Assembly: GCA_019348265.1 (NCBI GenBank)
Contig: JAHWJV010000026.1
Span: forward strand, 1 to 16,170
Direction of reading: 5' to 3'
Source: Gemmatimonadota bacterium
GTDB taxonomy: Bacteria; Gemmatimonadota; Gemmatimonadetes; Longimicrobiales; Longimicrobiaceae
DNA: 16,170 nt
Shown here: positions 8,844-14,759 of the stretch, piece after piece
Numbering within the stretch: the first letter of the stretch is position 1
How the letters are laid out: each line of letters opens with the position of its first letter
The notes under the pieces: model-generated
Seen by the model: only the letters and a program-made list of their open reading frames with translations
The model's database searches: none
Told to the model about the DNA's origin: nothing
Made by a program: the position numbers and the translations under genes

Positions 8844-10321
8844 CCTCCCACCACCCGGACAGGTCGCGTGCTGCTCGTAACGGAGCCGTGTCCGAGCTGA
8901 CCGGTCGCTCCACTACCCCAGCAGTAGGCGGCGCCGTCCCCCGTCGTACCGCAGATGTGGCGCAGCCCGGCCGCTATCGAGACGAGCGGACGCGGGACCG
9001 CTACCCGGGTCGGGACGTGCCGCGACGTGACGGAGCCATCGCCGATCTGGCCGGTGGAGTTGTCACCCCAGCAATACGCCTCGCCGGCGGAGGTGATGGC
9101 GCAGGTGTAGTCGGCCCCGGCGGCGACTCTCCGGAAACGCACGTCCGTCGCCACCGGGGCCGGCGTGGTGTGGGCAAGCGTGTCGGCCGCGCCCGTGCCT
9201 AGCTCACCGCGCGCGTTGCTGCCCCAGCAATAGGCGCGGCCAGCCGAGTCCAGCGCGCAGGTGTGGCCACCGCCGGCCGCGATCTCGGCGAAGTCGATGC
9301 CGCCGACCACCCGGCCTGGCAGCGGTGTCGTTACGTCGCGTCCCAGCCCAAGTGCGCCCTTGATTCCGGGGCCCCAGCAGTAAGCCTCGTTGCTGGCGGT
9401 CACCCCGCAGGCGTGATCCAATCCCGCCGAGATCGAGGAGAAAACCAGCCCACCCGCCACCGGAAGAGGGACGGGGCTGCATGCGCCCGAAGCGTGGCCG
9501 TAACGATTGCGGCAGGTGAGGATCGGCGCGGCGGTGCCGAGAGAATATCCGAGGCCCCAGCAATATCCCGCGCCCTCCACGGTGACCCCGCAACTGAACT
9601 GATCTCCCAACGAGAGGGAGGCGAACCGCAGCTCGGCACGCACGGCAGTCGGCCTCCCGACGGTGTGCATGTCCCCCGCAGACCCGTCGCCTACCTGCCC
9701 GTATCGGGCCGAGCCCCAGCAGTAGGCCTGCCCGCTTTGGGCCACGGCGCATGTGTGCCCGAAACCCGCGTAGTACCCGCCACCCACCCCCGAGGCCATG
9801 CTCCGGAAGCGGAGATCCGTCACGACGGGCCTCGGCGACGCGGCGACCCACGATTGCGTGCCGCCGCTGTAAAAGCGCGGCACGCCCGGGTCGCCTAGCT
9901 GCTGGCTCGCGTTCCCGCCCCAGCAGAGCGCCCGGCCGTCGGAGGTCAGCGCGCAGGTGTGCTCCTGGCCAGGGTGCACGGACGCGAATCGCCAGCGGAC
10001 GCGGACCGCCGCGCTGGCGGCCAGCCCGCCGATCCGCGCCGTGACGATCGCGGCTCCGGGCGCGATCCCCTCCACCCGGCCATCCTCCGCGACGCGCACG
10101 ACAGCCGAATCCGAGCTGGACCAGGCGACCGAGCCGGGGGGCCCGGCGGTGGACACCCACTTCAGCTGCTCGGTACCGCCCGGCGATAGCTCGATCTCAC
10201 CGGGGCTCACCGCCGCGGTCGCCGGTGGCTCTATCGGAGTCGGAGCCTCGCAGCCGCCAAATCCCGGAGCAATTCCGCAAGCGACGAGCACCGCTGCGCG
10301 CCGGATCAGCTTTCTTCCCAC
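8840..10321 (-). CDS. Ig-like (Big_2) x1 + seven-blade RCC1 lipoprotein, GTG start
   Basis: 493 aa from GTG at 10321. This start is preferred to ATG at 10363 because GGAG lies four bases before the GTG, and the product then opens with a standard signal peptide: MGRKLIRR, hydrophobic core, and GFGGC with Cys24 followed by Glu. The ATG has no ribosome site and would add 14 residues ahead of the signal. One Big_2 domain (about 35-108) is followed by seven RCC1 blades with Cys pairs 123/133, 191/201, 244/254, 305/315, 355/365, 407/417 and 457/467. An extra pair, Cys270/Cys281, sits around RYG between blades 3 and 4, matching the paralogue at 4053-5513. It is first in its pair: its stop overlaps the start of the 3-Ig gene by ATGA. 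Its last codons (GTG GGA GGA) also form a GGGAGG just before that start. Ligand unknown. Confidence 0.9.
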   Translation of the reverse strand: MGRKLIRRAAVLVACGIAPGFGGCEAPTPIEPPATAAVSPGEIELSPGGTEQLKWVSTAGPPGSVAWSSSDSAVVRVAEDGRVEGIAPGAAIVTARIGGLAASAAVRVRWRFASVHPGQEHTCALTSDGRALCWGGNASQQLGDPGVPRFYSGGTQSWVAASPRPVVTDLRFRSMASGVGGGYYAGFGHTCAVAQSGQAYCWGSARYGQVGDGSAGDMHTVGRPTAVRAELRFASLSLGDQFSCGVTVEGAGYCWGLGYSLGTAAPILTCRNRYGHASGACSPVPLPVAGGLVFSSISAGLDHACGVTASNEAYCWGPGIKGALGLGRDVTTPLPGRVVGGIDFAEIAAGGGHTCALDSAGRAYCWGSNARGELGTGAADTLAHTTPAPVATDVRFRRVAAGADYTCAITSAGEAYCWGDNSTGQIGDGSVTSRHVPTRVAVPRPLVSIAAGLRHICGTTGDGAAYCWGSGATGQLGHGSVTSSTRPVRVVGG

Positions 10322-10594
10322 TAAGCTCCAATCCCCACAGATGGTCACCGGCTTCAGCCACATGGAACGAAACGAATGGCGGCCGTTGTCTCTGACAGTG
10401 CGGCACGCCCTCTGTCGCGAGGGTTCTTCGTGGTGGCACCGCTGCTCTGATACGCCCCATTGGGGCGCGTTAGGTGCAATCCGGTCGGCACACTACGGAT
10501 CGCTTGGTTCTTGCCCACGCCTCTGGCTCTCAGCTTGCTGTGTGTAGCCGCCGGATCTGCACGACGGGCCCAAAACCTAACACGTGAAACGAAT
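10322..10594. other. divergent intergenic region with a GC palindrome
   Basis: This stretch separates the divergent RCC1 lipoprotein pair (-) and a small hypothetical gene (+). It should hold promoters for both, but I cannot pick -35/-10 boxes with confidence. One frame reads through from a TTG at 10460 into the small gene, and another from an ATG at 10363 into the lipoprotein gene. Codon third positions in the TTG extension are not GC-biased as in the neighbours, so I treat it as noncoding. Confidence 0.5.
10453..10467. repeat. short palindrome CGCCCC-ATT-GGGGCG
   Basis: This is a perfect 6-bp inverted repeat with a 3-nt centre, roughly in the middle of the divergent promoter region. It could be an operator half-site pair or chance in GC-rich DNA. 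No T-run follows, so it is not a terminator. Confidence 0.4.
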
Positions 10595-10864
10595 ATGTAC
10601 GAGCGCAGGCACGCAGAGATCGAGCAGATGCGTGCTCGATTCGACCGAGAAGTCGCGGAGCACCTTCCCAGCGCTCGCCAGACGGCGGAGGAGTACCTCG
10701 GGCTCCTGACCGATCTGATCAGCACCGTGGAAGAGGGACCCGTAGCCGACCCGCAGCTAGCCGGTTTGGATACGACCGGGTCGCTGAAAGAAGCGGAGGA
10801 GCTCGAGGCGTGGGCAGAGACGGAGCGGCATCGGGTGCGCCGGGCGCTCGCGGAGATTCGGTAA
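10595..10864 (+). CDS. small charged helical protein of unknown function
   Basis: 89 aa, family not recognised. The protein is rich in Glu, Arg and Ala (MYERRHAEIEQMRARF... and KEAEELEAWAETERHRV near the end) and looks almost wholly alpha-helical, possibly coiled coil. It has no signal peptide, Cys or membrane segment, so it is probably cytoplasmic. ATG at 10595 is preferred over a TTG at 10460 because GC-rich third positions begin only at the ATG; the ribosome site is weak (GTGAAACG). It is transcribed away from the lipoprotein locus and converges on the MFS gene, with the AGTTCAA inverted repeat between them. The coding call rests on codon pattern and an uninterrupted frame; it is not part of an obvious operon. 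Confidence 0.6.
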   Translation: MYERRHAEIEQMRARFDREVAEHLPSARQTAEEYLGLLTDLISTVEEGPVADPQLAGLDTTGSLKEAEELEAWAETERHRVRRALAEIR

Positions 10865-10869
10865 GGACG

Positions 10870-10976
10870 AGTTCGAAGTTCAAAGTTCGAAGTTCAAAGT
10901 TCAAAGTGAGCACGGCCGGCCACACTCATGCCGCCCCTTGGAACTCAGCACTTTGAACTTTGTGAACTTTGAACTC
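10870..10976. repeat. inverted pair of tandem heptamer arrays, unit AGTTCAA
   Basis: Left arm: five heptamers AGTTC[AG]A in tandem (10870-10904), then an AGTG variant. Right arm: the complement (TTGAACT at 10953-10959 and 10969-10975, with imperfect copies at 10938-10945 and 10960-10968). Both arms continue inward from the last good unit into the same AGTG variant. The centre contains the 8-bp palindrome GGCCGGCC (10914-10921). It lies between two convergent genes and could form a long hairpin, perhaps a two-way transcription barrier. Confidence 0.85.
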
Positions 10977-10982
10977 TCCCGA

Positions 10983-12344
10983 TCACCTCACCGCTCTGAG
11001 CTCCGGCACCCGTTCCCAGGCCAGGCCGATCGCGATCAGAAAGATCGCGGCGCTGACGGAGAGCGCGGCGGGAGCCCCGAGCCAGCGGGCCATCGCGCCC
11101 GCCTGCAGCGAGCCGAGCGGCGACATCCCCAGGAACATGAAGACGTAAACGCCCATCACCCGCCCGCGCAGCTCGTCGGGAACCAGCGATTGCAGGAGCG
11201 CGTTCACCGTGGCGCTGAAGGGGATGACCGCGAAGCCCGCCCCGGCGAGGAGGACGAGCGAGAGCGGCAGCGAGCGTGAAAGGCTGAAGGCGCCGATCAG
11301 CACCGCGAAGCTGGCCGCGGAAGCGAGCAGCAGCGGCCCGCGGCGGACCCGGCCGGTGATGACGGCCAGCGTTATCCCGCCGGCCAGCGCGCCCGCTCCC
11401 GTAGCCGACAGCAGCCAGCCCAGCCCCTGCGGACCGACGTGCAGGATGTCACGCGCGAACACGGGGAGGAGCATCGCGTAGGGGAAGCCGAAGATCGACG
11501 ACACGGCGACGAGCCCGACGAGAGCCGTCGTAAGCCGCTGCCCGAAGATGAAGCGGACCCCCTCGCCGAGGTTCTCGCGCAGGCTCTCCACGGCGGCGGG
11601 CTGCCGAGCGGGCCGACGGGGCATCGCCAGCAGCACTGCGATCACCGCCAGGTACGACACCGCATTCGCGTAGAAGCACGCCGCGATACCCGCCGACCCG
11701 ATCAGCATTCCGGCGAGCGCCGGCCCCACGACCCGGGTCAGGTTGAAGGCGGACGAGTTGAGCGCGATCGCGTTCGACAGGTCCTCCTTGCCGACCAGAT
11801 CCACGAAGAACGACTGCCGCGTCGGGATTTCGAAGGCGTTGGCGATTCCGAGGAGGAAGACCAGCGCCAGCAGCCACCCCAGAGTGATGGCCCCGGTGCT
11901 GGTGAGCGCCGCGAGAGCCAGCGCGAGCACCAGCGACGCGCACTGTGCGGCGAGGATGATGTCCCGCTTGTCGCGGCGGTCGGCGACGACCCCGGCGTAC
12001 AGCGTGAAGAGCAGGATCGGTATTGAGCCGGCCGCCGTGACCAGCCCCAGGAGCAACTCGGAGTCGGTCAGCTCGAGCACGAGCCATCCCTGCGCGGTCG
12101 ACTGCATCCAGGTGCCGACCAGCGAGAGGATCTGACCGCTGTAGAAGAGTCGGAAATCGCGGTGCCGCAGCGCGGCCACGCTGCCGAGCGCGAGGGCCCG
12201 TCCGCGCCCCATCGGCGTGGTCGGCCGGTCCGGCGCGTCCGGCAGCTGCACCGGAGGGTCGCGGTCCGACCAGGGTGTCGACCCAGGCGCCAGCTCCGCC
12301 GCGAGCTGATCCTCTCTCCACCGCGCCTGACTCTCCTGCTCCAC
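10983..12344 (-). CDS. MFS transporter, EntS/MFS_3-type exporter
   Basis: 453 aa from GTG at 12344. Major facilitator family inner-membrane secondary transporter; MFS_3/EntS-like members usually export small molecules such as siderophores or drugs, but substrate cannot be read here. After a hydrophilic N-terminal segment of about 55 residues, the first helix region reads RDFRLFYSGQILSLVGTWMQ, typical of this family. The loop 2-3 motif appears as GVVADRRDKRD. About 12 hydrophobic segments follow, and PDELRGRVMGVY, a common motif before helix 11 in this group, is present. The start is uncertain. GTG 12344 has AGAAGG six bases upstream; a frame open to 12440 runs through AT-richer DNA and the repeat edge; ATG 12212 lacks a ribosome site but would give a more usual MFS N-terminus. 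The gene is monocistronic, convergent with the small gene and divergent from the VWA gene. Confidence 0.9.
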   Translation of the reverse strand: MEQESQARWREDQLAAELAPGSTPWSDRDPPVQLPDAPDRPTTPMGRGRALALGSVAALRHRDFRLFYSGQILSLVGTWMQSTAQGWLVLELTDSELLLGLVTAAGSIPILLFTLYAGVVADRRDKRDIILAAQCASLVLALALAALTSTGAITLGWLLALVFLLGIANAFEIPTRQSFFVDLVGKEDLSNAIALNSSAFNLTRVVGPALAGMLIGSAGIAACFYANAVSYLAVIAVLLAMPRRPARQPAAVESLRENLGEGVRFIFGQRLTTALVGLVAVSSIFGFPYAMLLPVFARDILHVGPQGLGWLLSATGAGALAGGITLAVITGRVRRGPLLLASAASFAVLIGAFSLSRSLPLSLVLLAGAGFAVIPFSATVNALLQSLVPDELRGRVMGVYVFMFLGMSPLGSLQAGAMARWLGAPAALSVSAAIFLIAIGLAWERVPELRAVR

Positions 12345-12444
12345 CCGCGACCTTCTCTGTTGAAATGATTTATCAGCCCGTAATGTAGACGAATGCAACA
12401 GGGTCTGGAAGTTGCCCTTCCACCCAGCAGCCAGCTCCACCCTG

Positions 12445-12561
12445 GCTATCAGCTATCAGCTATCAGCTATCAGTCCTCACGGCCTCGAGGGTTCGAGCCG
12501 ACGATCGATCGCTGAGCGTGCCCGACTGATGACTGATAGCTGATAGCCGATAGCCGATAGC
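12445..12561. repeat. inverted pair of tandem heptamer arrays, unit GCTATCA
   Basis: Left arm: four perfect GCTATCA units (12445-12472) followed by GTCCTCA. Right arm: TGATGAC, TGATAGC x2, CGATAGC x2 (12527-12561). Read on the opposite strand, the right arm is GCTATCG x2, GCTATCA x2, GTCATCA, so the variant innermost unit is also mirrored. The 47-bp centre is unrelated. The right arm ends 3 bp before the ATG at 12565, occupying the ribosome-binding position. It lies between divergent genes. Confidence 0.9.
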
Positions 12562-12564
12562 TCC

Positions 12565-13860
12565 ATGCGCTTCACCAACTACACTCGCTACTCCGGAAGC
12601 CACGCGGACGCGCTGAACCTCCAGGCGCTCCTCGAGCATCTTTCTGATTTCCTGCTGGACAGCGGCTTCGCCGGCGGTCGTCACTACAACCCGTACTGGG
12701 GCGAGTTCGACGACGCCGACCGGTCAATGGACGCGCTGAAGGAGGCGCTGCTGCGCGCGCTGATCGAGAGCGGGCAGCTGACCCGGGAGATGCTGGAGGA
12801 GCTGCGCGGCAACGGGGGCGGCGACAAGGAGGTCCAGCAGCGGATCGCCGAGATGCTGGACCGCCTGATCGAACGGCTGGTGGAGGAGGGCTACCTCAAC
12901 CTGACCGAGCCCCCGAAGATGCCGGGCGGGCACACGGAGCTGTCGCAGGCGGAAGGGCAGATCGACGAGGCGCGCTCAGCCGCGCAGCAGGTCGAGTTCA
13001 ACCTCACCCAGAAGGGTGTCGACTTCCTCGGCTACCGCACCCTCCGGCAGCTCCTCGGCGCGATGGGACGCTCCGATTTCGGCTCGCACGACACGCCGCA
13101 CCTCGCCACGGGCGTGGAGGCGGAGTCCGCGAGCAAGCAGTACGAGTACGGCGACACGATGAACCTGGACATCCCTCGCACGCTGAGCAGCGCGCTGGCA
13201 CGCGAGGGACTGCGCGGCGACGGTACGATCCAGCTCGAGTACGGCGACCTGTACGTCAACCAGGCGGAGTACCGCTCGAGCTGCGCGACCGTGCTGCTGC
13301 TCGACACGAGCCACTCCATGATCCTCTATGGCGAGGACCGCTTCACCCCCGCCAAGAAGGTCGCGCTCGCGCTCACGCACCTGATCCGCACCCAGTTCCC
13401 GGGTGACACGCTGCAGGTCGTCCTTTTCGGCGACCGCGCCGAGCAGATCCCGCTCTCGCAGCTCGCGCACGCCAAAGTGGGGCCCTTCCACACCAATACC
13501 GCCGAAGGCCTGAAGGTCGCCCGTCGCCTCCTGCTCGCGCAGAACAAGGAGATGCGCCAGATCGTGATGATCACGGACGGCAAGCCGTCGGCGCTCACCC
13601 TCCCCGACGGCCGCGTCTACAAGAACCCCATGGGCCTCGACGAGCGCGTCCTCAAGGAGACCTTCGCCGAGGTCGCCGCCTGCCGCAAATCCGGCATCCT
13701 CATCAACACCTTCATGCTCGCCCGCGACCCTTACCTGGTCGCCTTCGTCAACCGCGTCTCCCAGATCGCCCGCGGCAAGGCGTACTTCACCAACACCATG
13801 ACCCTCGGCCAGTACATCATGCGCGACTTCCTCAGGAGGAAGACCAGGCGGGCGGGGTAG
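12565..13860 (+). CDS. VWA-domain protein with intact MIDAS (COG4867-like)
   Basis: 431 aa, cytoplasmic (no signal peptide or membrane segment). The N-terminal half is helical and acidic, with LTREMLEELRGNG and VQQRIAEMLDRLIERLVEEGY. The C-terminal half (about 240-425) is a von Willebrand A domain. Its metal-ion-dependent adhesion site is complete: DTSHS at 247-251, a Thr near 310-312 (HTNTAEG) and TDGK at 337-340. Such proteins commonly work beside a MoxR- or magnesium-chelatase-like AAA+ ATPase, using the metal site to bind a client; no AAA+ gene lies in this window, so the partner would be elsewhere. The assignment to the COG4867-type group is by overall layout from memory. The ATG is the only sensible start, but no Shine-Dalgarno precedes it; the heptamer array ends 3 bp upstream. 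Codon third positions are strongly C/G. Confidence 0.9.
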   Translation: MRFTNYTRYSGSHADALNLQALLEHLSDFLLDSGFAGGRHYNPYWGEFDDADRSMDALKEALLRALIESGQLTREMLEELRGNGGGDKEVQQRIAEMLDRLIERLVEEGYLNLTEPPKMPGGHTELSQAEGQIDEARSAAQQVEFNLTQKGVDFLGYRTLRQLLGAMGRSDFGSHDTPHLATGVEAESASKQYEYGDTMNLDIPRTLSSALAREGLRGDGTIQLEYGDLYVNQAEYRSSCATVLLLDTSHSMILYGEDRFTPAKKVALALTHLIRTQFPGDTLQVVLFGDRAEQIPLSQLAHAKVGPFHTNTAEGLKVARRLLLAQNKEMRQIVMITDGKPSALTLPDGRVYKNPMGLDERVLKETFAEVAACRKSGILINTFMLARDPYLVAFVNRVSQIARGKAYFTNTMTLGQYIMRDFLRRKTRRAG

Positions 13861-13873
13861 GGGTTTGGGCGCA

Positions 13874-13996
13874 TCCCGGCGGAGCCGGGACCGCGCCCTC
13901 ATTCGCTGCGCGAACCGAGCCTCCTCGGCTCGTTCCTCGCCTGCGGGGTCTCGGCCCTTCGGGTTTCGGTCGCTTGCGCAACGGGTGCCGAAGGGC
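13874..13996. repeat. cluster of GC-rich inverted repeats between convergent genes
   Basis: Three palindromes are visible: TCCCGGC-gga-GCCGGGA (13874-13890); a 9-bp stem with one bulge around CGAGCC-tcctc-GGCTCG (13912-13935); and a perfect 9-bp pair GCCCTTCGG / CCGAAGGGC (13954-13962 and 13988-13996). None has a clean T-run, but the position between the VWA and NfuA-like stops suits a bidirectional terminator or a REP-like dispersed element. Unlike the other four gaps in this half of the window, it contains no 7-8 bp tandem units. Confidence 0.6.
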
Positions 13997-14012
13997 AGCT
14001 CTTCCCTCTTCC

Positions 14013-14615
14013 CTAGTAGTACGGGTTATCCCCCGCCGTGTGATCCGTCACGTCGATGATGTTCACGATCTCGGGGACCTCATCGCGCACCATGCGCTCG
14101 ATGCCCTGGCGCAGCGTGGCGGCGGAGGCGGCGCAGCCCTGGCAGCCGCCGCCCATCCGGAGGTAGAGGGTGTCGTCGCTTACGTCGACCAGCTCGACGA
14201 AGCCGCCGTGGGAGGCGATTCCGGGGTTGATCACCTCGTCGATCACCATCTGCACGCGCTCGGCGAGGGGCCCGGAGAGCGCCAGGTCGCTGGGCGGGCG
14301 CGCCACCGGCGCCGGGCGGGCGTTGGGATCGTGCACGCGAAAGCCGCCGCTCCCGTCCTCCTCGATCCAATCCACGACCGCTCCGCTCAGCAGATTCGAC
14401 GTGTCCAGGTTCAGGAAAACGCGGATCTCGTCCACGTTTATGGCGATCTCCGTCTTCTGCCGGTCCTCGCGCTCGACCAGCGAGATCGCGTAGCTGCGGG
14501 AGAGCGGGGTAGCGGCACTCTTGTCCAGCTCGATGCGAAGCGCGGGGTCCTGCACGACCTGGGCGTTGACGAAGCCCTGGATCCGCTCGCGCGCGGTCGG
14601 TGTGATCTCGATCAT
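14013..14615 (-). CDS. nfuA: NfuA-like iron-sulfur cluster carrier (NifU domain)
   Basis: 200 aa, cytoplasmic. The C-terminal NifU-type domain (about 115-190) has ASHGGFVELV at 134-141 and the cluster-binding C-x-x-C at Cys158/Cys161 within GGGCQGCAAS; a dimer can hold a 4Fe-4S cluster and pass it to apoproteins. The N-terminal part (about 1-97) resembles an A-type carrier fold but has no cysteines. That degenerate-A-type plus NifU order is the layout of E. coli NfuA, and the length is close (about 190 aa there). The C-terminus has a TAGDNPYY tail. ATG 14615 starts the product at MIEITPTARERI, typical for this family; no Shine-Dalgarno is seen and the octamer repeat begins 11 bp upstream. No isc or suf gene is adjacent. 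It is convergent with the VWA gene and divergent from the murB-like gene. Confidence 0.92.
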   Translation of the reverse strand: MIEITPTARERIQGFVNAQVVQDPALRIELDKSAATPLSRSYAISLVEREDRQKTEIAINVDEIRVFLNLDTSNLLSGAVVDWIEEDGSGGFRVHDPNARPAPVARPPSDLALSGPLAERVQMVIDEVINPGIASHGGFVELVDVSDDTLYLRMGGGCQGCAASAATLRQGIERMVRDEVPEIVNIIDVTDHTAGDNPYY

Positions 14616-14626
14616 GAACTGCTAGC

Positions 14627-14757
14627 GCGAAGGTGCGAAAGTGCGAGAGTGCGAAAGTAACACCGTCCGCGAACCTCGCACAGCGTGGGCCGCTCGGGGC
14701 ATCGGCCTTGCACCCGCACTTTCGCGGTCTTGCACTTTCGCACTTTCGCACTCTTCC
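14627..14757. repeat. inverted pair of tandem octamer arrays, unit GCGAAAGT
   Basis: Left arm: four octamers GCGA[AG][AG]GT (14627-14658). Right arm: ACTTTCGC, GGTCTTGC, ACTTTCGC x2, ACTCTTCC (14718-14757), the reverse complement with drift. The 59-bp centre is unrelated. The repeat lies between divergent genes: the left arm begins 11 bp before the NfuA-like ATG and the right arm ends 2 bp before the MurB-like ATG at 14760. The period is 8 here, against 7 at the other three loci. Confidence 0.88.
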
Positions 14758-14759
14758 CG

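Noticed and set aside
6760..8913. 717-codon open frame on the minus strand
   Set aside because: It overlaps the 3-Ig lipoprotein gene in another frame, gives Arg/Gly/Ala-rich sequence without domains, and is a GC-driven shadow.
1..10321. RCC1 as a Ran-type nucleotide exchange factor
   Set aside because: These proteins are exported and Ig-fused, with no GTPase partner; only the propeller fold is shared.
10460..10594. TTG-initiated N-terminal extension of the small gene, with a signal-peptide-like stretch
   Set aside because: Third codon positions in 10460-10594 are not GC-biased as in real genes here, and the stretch lies in the divergent promoter region.
10870..12561. CRISPR array reading of the tandem repeats
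   Set aside because: Units are 7-8 bp with no spacers, and arms are inverted; CRISPR repeats are longer and separated by unique spacers, and no cas gene is present.
12976..13902. 308-codon minus-strand frame opposite the VWA gene
   Set aside because: The plus strand has an intact VWA domain with MIDAS; the antisense protein is charged low-complexity sequence.
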